Assembly: GCA_903892515.1 (NCBI GenBank)
Contig: CAITIS010000103.1
Location: 1-49,569, forward strand
Length of the DNA stretch: 49,569 bases
Reading direction: 5' to 3'
DNA from: an uncultured Planctomycetota bacterium
GTDB taxonomy: Bacteria; Planctomycetota; Phycisphaerae; SM23-33
Shown: piece by piece, positions 40,427 to 48,136 of the stretch
Numbering within the stretch: the first letter of the stretch is position 1
Layout: every line of letters begins with the position of its first letter
Program-made: the position numbers and the translations under genes
The notes under the pieces: generated by a model
What the model saw: only the letters and a program-made list of their open reading frames with translations
Told to the model about the DNA's origin: nothing
Database searches by the model: none

Positions 40427-41908
40427 ATGCAGCGGTTAATGGCGAGTATCGATCGGCTGAGGGCGGTGAAGGTTGCGCTGGTGGGCGACTTCATCCTGGA
40501 CTGCTACGTCCACGGCAACGTTGAGCGGATCAGTCCCGAGGCCCCCGTGCCGGTCTTGCGGAGCGTGCGCCGCGCCGGCAGCGTGGGCGGGGCGGGCAAC
40601 GTGGCCGCGGCTGTGCCGGCGCTGGGCGGGACGTGCTGGTGCTTCGGCGTGGTCGGGCACGACGCCCAGGCTCAGGAGTTATCCAAGCTGCTGGCCGAGG
40701 CCGGGGCGGATGCCGCGCCGCTGATTCGCCTTTCTGACCGACCCACGGCCGTCAAGACCCGCTACGTCGGGCTGGCCCAGCATCGCCACGCCCAGCAGAT
40801 CCTGCGCGTGGACGAGGAATGCGTCGAGCCGCTCTCTGAGCCGGTGGCCGATGAACTGCATCGGCGTTTTGCGGCCACGCTGGAGCAGGCTGACGTGGTC
40901 GTGCTGGAAGACTACAACAAGGGCGTTTTCACGCCCGCTCTGACCGCCCGGCTGATTGCCTCGGCCCGCGCCGCCGGCAAGGCCGTGGTGGTCGATCCGG
41001 CCTCGATCCGCGACTTTTCCAAGTACCGCGGCGCCACCGTTATCAAGCCCAACCGCTACGAGGCCGCCACGGCCAGCGGCGTCAACATCGTCGATGACGC
41101 CACGCTGGATGAGGCCGCCCGCAAGCTCATGGAAATCACGCAGGCCCAGGCGATCCTCATCACGCTGGACAAGGAAGGCGCGTACCTGCTTTGGGCTGGG
41201 CAGGCCGGGCGACGGGTGCCGCACCATCGGCCCAGGGCGGTGTACGACATCACCGGGGCGGGCGATGAAACGCTGGCGATGCTGGCGGTGGCCCTGGCCA
41301 GCGGGTGCGACTACGCCGAGTCGGCCGACCTGGCCAACGTGGCCGGCGGGCTGGAAGTGGAACGCCGCGGCTTCGTGCCGGTTCGACGCGAGGAACTGAT
41401 CGAAGAGGTGCAGCGCATGATCGGGCTGCGCGGCGGCAAGGTCATGAGCCGAACCCGCCTGGCTGAGGAAGTGGCCCGGCGGCGGGCCGTGGGCCAGACG
41501 GTCGTATTCACCAACGGCTGCTTCGACCTGCTGCACATGGGGCACGTGCGATATTTGCAGCAGGCGCGCGAACTGGGCGGCTGCCTGATCGTGGCCATCA
41601 ATTCCGACGCCAGTGTGCAGCGGCTCAAGGGTCCGAGTCGGCCCGTGATCGGCCAGAGCGAGCGGGCCGAGATGCTGGGGGCCCTGGAGTGCGTAGATTT
41701 CGTGACCGTCTTCGACGAGGACACGCCCATTCCGCTGCTGGAACTGCTTCGGCCTGAGGTGCTGGTCAAGGGCGGCTCGACCGACCACATCGTCGGGCGC
41801 GAAGTGGTCGAGGCCCATGGCGGCAGGGCCCTGTGCATGCCGCTGGTGGAAGGGCTGTCCACCACGACGATCATCGACCGCATCGTCAATGGCAAGGCGG
41901 GCATATGA
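40427..41908 (+). CDS. hldE: Bifunctional heptose-7-phosphate kinase / heptose-1-phosphate adenylyltransferase
   Basis: Catalyses the first phosphorylation and last nucleotidyl transfer of ADP-heptose synthesis. The 493-residue product has a ribokinase-type kinase domain ('GDFILDCYVHGNVERISPEAPVPVL', 'GGAGNVA', and 'TGAGDETLAM' near 275, where the Asp is the base). A RfaE-type transferase follows from about residue 355 with 'FTNGCFDLLHMGHVRYL', which holds the HxGH motif. The kinase has Glu where TGAGDT is usual. ATG 40427 is chosen; ATG 40439 is possible. It overlaps gmhA by an ATGA junction. Confidence 0.93.
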   Translation: MQRLMASIDRLRAVKVALVGDFILDCYVHGNVERISPEAPVPVLRSVRRAGSVGGAGNVAAAVPALGGTCWCFGVVGHDAQAQELSKLLAEAGADAAPLIRLSDRPTAVKTRYVGLAQHRHAQQILRVDEECVEPLSEPVADELHRRFAATLEQADVVVLEDYNKGVFTPALTARLIASARAAGKAVVVDPASIRDFSKYRGATVIKPNRYEAATASGVNIVDDATLDEAARKLMEITQAQAILITLDKEGAYLLWAGQAGRRVPHHRPRAVYDITGAGDETLAMLAVALASGCDYAESADLANVAGGLEVERRGFVPVRREELIEEVQRMIGLRGGKVMSRTRLAEEVARRRAVGQTVVFTNGCFDLLHMGHVRYLQQARELGGCLIVAINSDASVQRLKGPSRPVIGQSERAEMLGALECVDFVTVFDEDTPIPLLELLRPEVLVKGGSTDHIVGREVVEAHGGRALCMPLVEGLSTTTIIDRIVNGKAGI

Positions 41909-42480
41909 GCGATATGGAACGTATCTCGCGGCTGATGGATGACGCGAAGGCGGCAGTGACGGCCATGGGGCCTGAGCACGCCAATGTCATCGCCCAGATC
42001 GCCGAGCTGCTGCTGGCGACTTTCCAGGCGGGCGGCAAGCTGCTGCTGTGCGGCAATGGCGGGTCAGCTTCCGACGCTCAGCATATCGCCACCGAACTGG
42101 CAGGGCACTTCATGCACGACCGCCGTCCTCTTCCGGCCATCGCCCTGGGCACGGACGTGAGCCTGCTGACGTGCGTGGCGAACGATTACTCATATGAGGA
42201 TATTTTCAGCAGGGCGGTGCAGGCGCTGGGCCGGGGCGGAGACGTGCTGTGGGCGATTTCGACCAGCGGCAACAGTCCCAACGTGCTCAAGGCGGCCCAG
42301 GCGGCCAAGGCCATCGGCATGAAGGTCATCGGCATGACGGCATCGGGCGGCGGGAAACTCGCGGCCTTGTCTGACGTTTGCTTCAAGGCCCCGACGAACC
42401 AAACCTACCTTGCCCAGCAGGTCCACCAGGCGGCGTACCATATTGTGTGCCTGCTACTTGATGAACAATGTCCCCGGTAA
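41905..42480 (+). CDS. gmhA: Phosphoheptose isomerase
   Basis: Converts sedoheptulose 7-phosphate to D-glycero-D-manno-heptose 7-phosphate, the entry step to ADP-heptose. The 191-residue SIS-domain product has 'LLLCGNGGSASDAQHIATELAGHF' (about 48-71), 'WAISTSGNSPNVLKAA' and 'AYHIVCLLLDE', all typical of GmhA. The ATG lies in the ATGA overlap with hldE, and the gene ends in a TAATG junction with gmhB, so all three are translationally coupled. Confidence 0.95.
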   Translation: MSDMERISRLMDDAKAAVTAMGPEHANVIAQIAELLLATFQAGGKLLLCGNGGSASDAQHIATELAGHFMHDRRPLPAIALGTDVSLLTCVANDYSYEDIFSRAVQALGRGGDVLWAISTSGNSPNVLKAAQAAKAIGMKVIGMTASGGGKLAALSDVCFKAPTNQTYLAQQVHQAAYHIVCLLLDEQCPR

Positions 42481-43175
42481 TGGCTGACAAGTGCGTCTTT
42501 CTGGATCGCGACAACACGATCATCCACGATCCGGGGTACCTGCGCGACCCCAAGGCTGTGCGGCTGCTGGCGGGCGTGGGCGAGGCCCTGCGGAGGCTGT
42601 CGTCGGCGGGGTATAAGCTGGTCGTGGTGACCAACCAGTCGGGCATCGCGCGGGGACTGCTGACCGATGCGGTGCTGACGGAGATTCACGCCGAGGTGCA
42701 GCGGCAGTTGGACCAGCACGGCGTGCGGCTGGATGCGATTTACTTTTGTCCGTACCATCCCGAAGGCAGCGTCGAGGAATTCGCCATGGAGTCGCCCGAC
42801 CGCAAGCCCTCGCCGGGCATGCTGCTGCGGGCGGCCAAGGAGTTGAAGCTCGACCTGGCGGCAAGCTGGATGGTGGGCGATACGATGCGCGACGTCGAAG
42901 CCGGTCAGCGCGCCGGCTGCCGGACGGTGCTGGTGACCGTAGGGTGGGCCGAGCGCAGAGCGTTGTCTGGGCAAGCGAGTCCCACCGATGCGGAACCGGC
43001 GAGCGGTGTGGAACGGAATGGTGGGGCTCGGCTCCCAACAGAGCCTCGGCCCACCCTACCGGACTTGGCTGTGGGGCCGGTGTCGCAGCCGCCTTCGTCC
43101 GTGATGCCACCGGATTTCATTGCCAACGACTTGTCCGAGGCGGCGGACATTATTCTCCGCCATGAAAGGGGCTAG
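42480..43175 (+). CDS. gmhB: Heptose-1,7-bisphosphate phosphatase with in-frame repeat insert
   Basis: Removes the 7-phosphate of heptose 1,7-bisphosphate. HAD motifs: 'VFLDRDNTI' near the N-terminus, 'VVVTNQSGIARG', 'RKPSPGM' and 'WMVGDTMRDVEAG'. Of the GmhB zinc loop, 'CPYHPEGSVEEF' is present but the later C-x-C is replaced by 'ESPD'. After 'CRTVLVTV' the frame runs into about 40 residues encoded by a palindromic repeat (42939-43059). The normal-looking end 'PDFIANDLSEAADIILRHE' then resumes. The 231 residues compare with about 180-190 in the family. ATG 42480 (TAATG coupling) is chosen; ATG 42468 is possible. Confidence 0.9.
   Translation: MADKCVFLDRDNTIIHDPGYLRDPKAVRLLAGVGEALRRLSSAGYKLVVVTNQSGIARGLLTDAVLTEIHAEVQRQLDQHGVRLDAIYFCPYHPEGSVEEFAMESPDRKPSPGMLLRAAKELKLDLAASWMVGDTMRDVEAGQRAGCRTVLVTVGWAERRALSGQASPTDAEPASGVERNGGARLPTEPRPTLPDLAVGPVSQPPSSVMPPDFIANDLSEAADIILRHERG
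42939..43059 (+). mobile_element. MITE-like element GTAGGGTGGGCC...GGCCCACCCTAC inside gmhB
   Basis: A 121-bp segment with perfect 12-bp terminal inverted repeats GTAGGGTGGGCC and GGCCCACCCTAC. An internal TGGGACTCG-type inverted pair is also seen: CGAGTCCCACC and GGTGGGGCTCG. ACCG flanks both sides, overlapping the ends, and may be a target duplication. It is read through without a stop, giving a Gly/Ala/Arg/Pro-rich stretch. Fragments of the same family lie at 19342-19378 and near 35855-35888. Confidence 0.85.
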
Positions 43176-43177
43176 AT

Positions 43178-44461
43178 ATGCTGCGAACGCTCTTGGCGAG
43201 TTTGCTGATCAGTTGGGGCAGTGTGGCTTTGGCTCAATCTCAGCCGGCGGCGTCGGCTGTCCCGGCCAGCGCACCGGCCGTGGGCTCTCGCCCGATCAAC
43301 AAGGCCATCGGCGCCCAGGAGGCCGCGGCGGCCAAGGCGGAACTGGCGGCGGGAATGAACTTCCTCATGTCTCAGCGGCTGCCGGACGGCGGGTGGGGCT
43401 TCGACAAGGAGCACGGTCACGTCGGCCTGACGTCGATGGTGCTGAAGGTTCTGCTGGGCGAGGGCCTGACGACCAAGGACCCGGACGTGGCCAAGGGCTT
43501 CGCCGCCCTGATGACGCATCGCCGCTCCGACGGCGGCTTCTATGACGAGAAGGAAGGCAACCAGAACTACAACACCAGCCTGGCCGTCATGGCCCTGGCG
43601 GCGGCCAACGATCCTGCCTTCAAGGACGCCCTGGAAGGGGCGACCAAATACCTGCGTGGCGAGCAGATCGTGCCGGGTTCCAAGACGCCCTCGGGCGAGG
43701 CCGTAGATGAGAACAATCCGTGGGTGGGCGGCGTGAGCTACGGTCAGCACGGCCGGCCCGATCTCTCCAACGTCGGCATGTGGATGGAAGCGATGCACGA
43801 CGCCGGCGTCACCGGCAGCGATCCGGCCATGCAGCGGGCGCTGGGCTTTGTGGAACGGCTGCAGAATAACCCCAAGCCCGACAATGAGAGCTTCGCGCCG
43901 CGTCGCGAGGAGGATCGCCTGCTGGGCGGTCCAGCCGCCGCGCCGGGGCCGCAGAACCCCAACTTCGTCCTCAATGGCGAGGGCGACGGCGGATTCGTCT
44001 ACGCCATCGTCTTCAAAGATGGCAAGTACGTCGGCCAGTCCTACGCCGGCGAGAGCGACCAGGGCCTGCGCAGCTACGGGTCGATGACGTACACGGGCTT
44101 TAAGAGCATGCTGTACGCCAACGTGGCCCGGACCGACCCGCGGGTCAAGGCCGCCATCGAGTGGATCGGTCGGCACTGGCGGCTGGACTCCAACCCGAAC
44201 ATGCCCGAAAAGCAGTCGCTGCAAGGGCTGTACTACTACTACCAGGTCTTCGGCAAGTCCATGCGGGCGTGGGGCCAGGACGAGATCGTCGACAGCAAGG
44301 GCATCAAGCACAACTGGCGCAACGAGCTGATCGGTGCGCTAAAGGAGCGGCAGAAGGAAGACGGCTCGTGGAACAACGAGGCCGACCGCTGGATGGAAGG
44401 CAGCCCGGTCCTCGTAACGGCGTACTGCCTGTCGGCCTTGCAGGACGCGATGACGCCGTGA
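43178..44461 (+). CDS. Secreted prenyltransferase/squalene-cyclase-like repeat protein
   Basis: The 427-residue product has a Sec signal ('ASLLISWGSVALAQ'), an Ala/Pro linker and an alpha-toroid built from QW-type repeats: 'RLPDGGWGFDKE', 'RRSDGGFYDEKE' and 'KEDGSWNNEADRW' with 'NTSLAVMALAAAN' helices between. No DxDD or other cyclase catalytic motif is visible, so it is probably a non-cyclase relative of unknown role. It starts 2 nt after the gmhB stop, with AAAGGGG inside the end of gmhB, so it is very likely co-translated with the heptose genes. Confidence 0.8.
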   Translation: MLRTLLASLLISWGSVALAQSQPAASAVPASAPAVGSRPINKAIGAQEAAAAKAELAAGMNFLMSQRLPDGGWGFDKEHGHVGLTSMVLKVLLGEGLTTKDPDVAKGFAALMTHRRSDGGFYDEKEGNQNYNTSLAVMALAAANDPAFKDALEGATKYLRGEQIVPGSKTPSGEAVDENNPWVGGVSYGQHGRPDLSNVGMWMEAMHDAGVTGSDPAMQRALGFVERLQNNPKPDNESFAPRREEDRLLGGPAAAPGPQNPNFVLNGEGDGGFVYAIVFKDGKYVGQSYAGESDQGLRSYGSMTYTGFKSMLYANVARTDPRVKAAIEWIGRHWRLDSNPNMPEKQSLQGLYYYYQVFGKSMRAWGQDEIVDSKGIKHNWRNELIGALKERQKEDGSWNNEADRWMEGSPVLVTAYCLSALQDAMTP

Positions 44462-44571
44462 GGACGTTGCAGATCGAGGATTGTTGATTGAGTGGGTGGC
44501 AGGGCATGGCTGTCGTTGGCGTGGCCATGTCCGATGCACCATGTAGCCGGATAGAACCGAATAGGAACTGC

Positions 44572-45831
44572 ATGAATATCAAGCCTTTTCAGGGATGGCG
44601 GTACGAGCAGGCGGATGTCAGCGACGTGATCGCGCCGCCATATGACGTGCTCACATTGGCCGACAAGCAGCAGCTTTTACGGGAGTCGGGGCAGAACATT
44701 GTGGCGGTGGACTTGCCGCACGTGCCCCCCTCCGAGGTGGGCCCAGATAGCGAGTATCGCCAGTCGGCCGAGACGCTGCGGCAGTGGATGGGCGGGCCGT
44801 TGCGCCGCGACGAGCGGCCAAGCCTGTACGTCTACGAGCAGACATTCACGTGGGCCGGCAAGAGCTATTGCCGGCGGACGCTGATCGCCGCTGCCGGCCT
44901 GGCGGAGTTCGGCAAAGGCGTCTGGCCGCACGAGAAGACTTTTGCCGGGCCCAAGGCCGACCGGCTCAAGCTGATGCAGGAGACGCGCGTCCAGCTCTCG
45001 CCGATCTTCGGCTTTTACGAGCCATCGGCCGAGATCGAGGCGCTGCTGCAGCGCTGCACGCAGCGGCCGGCGGACCAGTTTGCCACGCTGCGCGGAGTGG
45101 GCGAGAAGCTGTGGGTCCTGAACCGGCCCGAAGAGCTGAAGCTGATCCAGAATGCCCTGGCGAAGCGGGACATCTTCATTGCCGATGGCCATCATCGCTA
45201 CACCACGGCGCTGAACTACCGCGCGACGCTGGGCGATGTGCCCGCGGAGCATCCGGCCAATTTCGTCATGTTCGTGCTGGCGTCGATGAGCGATCCGGGT
45301 CTGATTATCCTGCCCACGCACCGGCTCATCAGCGGCCTTAGCGTCTGGAATTTTGAGCGGTTCGTGGATTCGCTGCGGGCGGACATGGACGTGACGCCCC
45401 TGGAGGTCTCGGCCGGCAGTGCTGCCGATGCCGATGCGCTGCTGGAGCCGTACGGCCCGCACTCCATGGCATTCCTGTCGGGCGAGCAGGCGGTGGTGGC
45501 CCGGCTCAAGAACCTTTCTGCCATGGACGTGCTGGCGGCCAATGAAGTGCCGGCGTGGCGTCGGCTGGACGTGGCCATCTTGCACCGCCTGGTGCTGGAA
45601 CGTCACTTGGCGGGCTTTGCACTTGCCGGCGCGAAGACGGAATACACGCCCGACGGCGTCAAGGCCATGACGGCGGCGACCGATGGGCAGGCGCAACTTG
45701 TCGTGCTGCTGGCGGGCACGCCCATCTCGGCCGTGCGGGAGATCGCCCTGGCTCACTCGGTCATGCCGCACAAATCGACGTACTTTTACCCCAAGCCTGC
45801 CACGGGTCTGGTGATCTATCCGCTGGAGTGA
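44572..45831 (+). CDS. DUF1015 family protein
   Basis: Function unknown; a widespread family. The 419-residue product opens 'MNIKPFQGWRYEQADVSDVIAPPYDVLT', the family's hallmark start, and has 'WPHEKTFAGPKADRLKLMQET', 'SPIFGFYE' and the conserved 'IADGHHRYTTALNYR'. AGGA lies 7 nt before ATG 44572; in-frame codons upstream run into a repeat fragment near 44490-44530 and are excluded. It stands apart from the heptose operon by 110 bp. Confidence 0.9.
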   Translation: MNIKPFQGWRYEQADVSDVIAPPYDVLTLADKQQLLRESGQNIVAVDLPHVPPSEVGPDSEYRQSAETLRQWMGGPLRRDERPSLYVYEQTFTWAGKSYCRRTLIAAAGLAEFGKGVWPHEKTFAGPKADRLKLMQETRVQLSPIFGFYEPSAEIEALLQRCTQRPADQFATLRGVGEKLWVLNRPEELKLIQNALAKRDIFIADGHHRYTTALNYRATLGDVPAEHPANFVMFVLASMSDPGLIILPTHRLISGLSVWNFERFVDSLRADMDVTPLEVSAGSAADADALLEPYGPHSMAFLSGEQAVVARLKNLSAMDVLAANEVPAWRRLDVAILHRLVLERHLAGFALAGAKTEYTPDGVKAMTAATDGQAQLVVLLAGTPISAVREIALAHSVMPHKSTYFYPKPATGLVIYPLE

Positions 45832-45894
45832 GGGGCTTGGCCCAGACGGGCATTGCCGATGGCGATGCATCGAGCGCCGCGGCGTCATATTTGA

Positions 45895-45922
45895 TTGACA
45901 GAATGGGGCCTCGTGGTAAGAT
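45895..45922 (+). promoter_or_regulatory. Promoter of the dockerin/PEP-CTERM gene
   Basis: TTGACA (45895-45900), 16 nt, TAAGAT (45917-45922), followed by AGTTAATG. The -35 is perfect and the -10 weaker. It lies about 70 nt before the start codon. Confidence 0.5.
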
Positions 45923-45994
45923 AGTTAATGTCTCGCGAACTCTGGATAATCTTGGTTCGTTCATTCCATTTCGACTGCTGAACGGAGGCTTGTG

Positions 45995-47740
45995 ATGAAA
46001 CTGGGTCTGTCGGTATTACTCGTGCTGCTGTGCGGAATAGCTGTTGCGCAGGCAGCGGACTGGGGTTACCAGGGCGGCGATGCGGGTATGACCAAATACT
46101 CGGCCGACAACCTGCCCGATGGCGTCTTCCAGCAGGTGTACAGCAAGCGGTTCTACTCCAAATACAGTGCGGACATCAACGCCGCCTACAACATCGCCAC
46201 CAGCGTGCTCATCCGCGGCGGCCAGGCTTGGATCATCAGCAACGACGCCCCGGACAATGGCAACTGGTACTCGCCGGTTGTCGCCACCAAGTTCGACTAC
46301 ACGACCGGCACCACGGTAACCCACAGCAACTTGCCGGGCTACAGCATCGGTTCCAAGTCCTTCCATGCCAATCAGAACAACGCCGAGATCGACTCGAATC
46401 ACTTTAACTTCCCAGCCGTGTGGGCTGCCGATGGGCGCATGTATGCTCGGCGCGGCGGCGACCAGCGTTGCATCGGCGCCATGGACACGACCACGGGCAG
46501 TTGGACGATGCTGCCGGCCGACGGCGCGGCACAGGCCGCGGCTTGGGCGGGCGACGCGGCCGCGTTCATCAACGTCTATGGCAACAAGCTGCTGTATGTC
46601 GGTGGCGATACCCGCGACAACTGGCCGTATGCCGCGTGCGACATTTCACCGACGGCTTGGGGTAGCGGGATGCAGGGCAAGTACTCGTTCCCTGTCAGCA
46701 TCGAATCGCCGTTCCCCGGCGGCTCAGGCCAGTTCTATGACGGTCTCCGTCACGGTGACATCCCCAAGGCTGCCGACAACATCGCCGTGGTGGCCTCGTG
46801 GAGCACCGACGCTGCCTTCACCCACAAGATGTACCTGACGGCGACGAATCTGAGCACAGGCCAGAAGGCCTGGGGGAAGAACTACGCCAATGACAACGCC
46901 GGCGCCACGGGCTTCTACACCTGCACCGCCGACTACTGGCGTTTCGTAGCCACCGAAGACGGCAATTACGCGTATTTCGTGCGCAATGGCGGCCAGACGC
47001 AACTGCACATCGCCGACATTACCACCGGCACTGACAAGGTTTCGCAGGCGCTGGCAGCCAATTCCGATCCGATCATGGGCTACAACCAGAACTTCCTGTA
47101 CGTGGTTTCGGCCACGCAGCAGATGAAGATCAACGCCACGACCGGGGCCATCGCCTGGCAGACGGCCAACAACTTCACCAGTGATAACGGCTATACGCCG
47201 TGGGAAGACCCGACGTACAAGCCGATGGTGCTGACGAACGACACCATGTGGTTTGTGGATGGCAGCACGATGGGCAATGGCCACCTGATCGGCATGCGAA
47301 CCTCCGACGGCGCGGTCATTCAGAACATCGACCTGGCCGCCCTGGTGACGGGCAAGAATGCCAATGAGCGGCTGATCGCGGTCAATGACCTGGTGGAAGC
47401 CAACGGACTTCTGGGCGTGCTGTTGGACGTCGGCGACGTGACCGACCCCAACTACAACACCACCAGCAAGATCAAGTACCAGGATCTGTACACTTTCGGC
47501 TCGTCCCTTCCCGGCGACGCCAACCGCGACGGCAAGGTGACGTTCGCTGACTACATCGCGTTGGAGCTGGGCTTTGGCACCAGCGGCGGCTGGTCGGCCG
47601 GCGACTTCAATGGCGACGGCATCGTGAACTTCAAGGACTACATCATCCTGGAATCCAATTTCAACAGGGGCGTTCCCGAGCCGGCCACGATGTCGCTAGT
47701 GGCTCTGGGCGGCCTGGCGATGCTGAAGCGGCGGAAGTAG
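45995..47740 (+). CDS. Secreted protein with dockerin pair and PEP-CTERM tail
   Basis: The 581-residue product has a Sec signal ('VLLVLLCGIAVAQA') and a long beta-rich body with units such as 'LSTGQKAWGKNYA' and 'NATTGAIAWQTANNF', resembling PQQ-type propeller blades. Two dockerin type I calcium loops follow, 'GDANRDGKVTFADYIALE' and 'GDFNGDGIVNFKDYIILE'. The tail is 'PEPATMSLVALGGLAM' followed by LKRRK. Both loops keep the Asp/Asn ligands. GGAGG lies 7 nt before ATG 45995. It may be secreted and held at the surface or in a protein complex. Confidence 0.88.
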   Translation: MKLGLSVLLVLLCGIAVAQAADWGYQGGDAGMTKYSADNLPDGVFQQVYSKRFYSKYSADINAAYNIATSVLIRGGQAWIISNDAPDNGNWYSPVVATKFDYTTGTTVTHSNLPGYSIGSKSFHANQNNAEIDSNHFNFPAVWAADGRMYARRGGDQRCIGAMDTTTGSWTMLPADGAAQAAAWAGDAAAFINVYGNKLLYVGGDTRDNWPYAACDISPTAWGSGMQGKYSFPVSIESPFPGGSGQFYDGLRHGDIPKAADNIAVVASWSTDAAFTHKMYLTATNLSTGQKAWGKNYANDNAGATGFYTCTADYWRFVATEDGNYAYFVRNGGQTQLHIADITTGTDKVSQALAANSDPIMGYNQNFLYVVSATQQMKINATTGAIAWQTANNFTSDNGYTPWEDPTYKPMVLTNDTMWFVDGSTMGNGHLIGMRTSDGAVIQNIDLAALVTGKNANERLIAVNDLVEANGLLGVLLDVGDVTDPNYNTTSKIKYQDLYTFGSSLPGDANRDGKVTFADYIALELGFGTSGGWSAGDFNGDGIVNFKDYIILESNFNRGVPEPATMSLVALGGLAMLKRRK

Positions 47741-47780
47741 GAAGCGTCAAGTCCCAAGTTGAGCAGATTGATTGCAGAGA

Positions 47781-47813
47781 CGGGCGGCCCAACCGGGCCG
47801 CCCGCTGCTTTTG
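47781..47813 (+). terminator. Rho-independent terminator
   Basis: CGGGCGGCCC-AACC-GGGCCGCCCG forms a perfect GC stem with a 4-nt loop, followed by CTGCTTTTG. It ends the dockerin/PEP-CTERM transcript. Confidence 0.8.
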
Positions 47814-47889
47814 TCTAACCCTTTCCGCCTGATCTTCTTGGGGGCCAGAGGTCCACGACATTGTCGCATAATTTCATGGGATATGGATG

Positions 47890-47917
47890 TTGACAGATCC
47901 GGATTGCGTGATATAGT
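47890..47917 (+). promoter_or_regulatory. Strong housekeeping-type promoter
   Basis: TTGACA (47890-47895), 16 nt, TATAGT (47912-47917), then AAGAG. Eleven of twelve hexamer bases match consensus. TATAGTAAGAG is identical to the -10 region at 25046. Confidence 0.7.
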
Positions 47918-48136
47918 AAGAGTTGCTCTGATCTGCTTAGGGAGCGGCAGGGCAGCATCTTGACGTGAGGGTGTGTGGGCGATCTCGCTCACGCAAGCAC
48001 ACCCAAAGGCCGCACGGCCAAGTTCCCGAGAGAGTGGCAGTCCATCTATCGTGTTTTAGTCTGAGGTCCACGCAGTTTCGACTTCAGCAATGAGCTATAG
48101 TCCCGAGGGCAGCATCTAGCGTAAAGGAGATGAAGG

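Larger units (their letters stand above)
47741..48136. promoter_or_regulatory. Terminator, promoter and structured leader between two PEP-CTERM genes
   Basis: After a terminator (47781-47813) comes a strong promoter at 47890-47917 and about 210 bp of leader. The leader contains GGGTGTG...CACACCC (about 47970-48004) around a GCGATCTCGC palindrome, and GGCC-GCAC-GGCC (48008-48019). AGGGCAGCATCT occurs twice, at 47949 and 48105. A second TATAGT lies at 48096. AAGGAG (48124-48129) is the ribosome site of the next gene. Confidence 0.55.
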
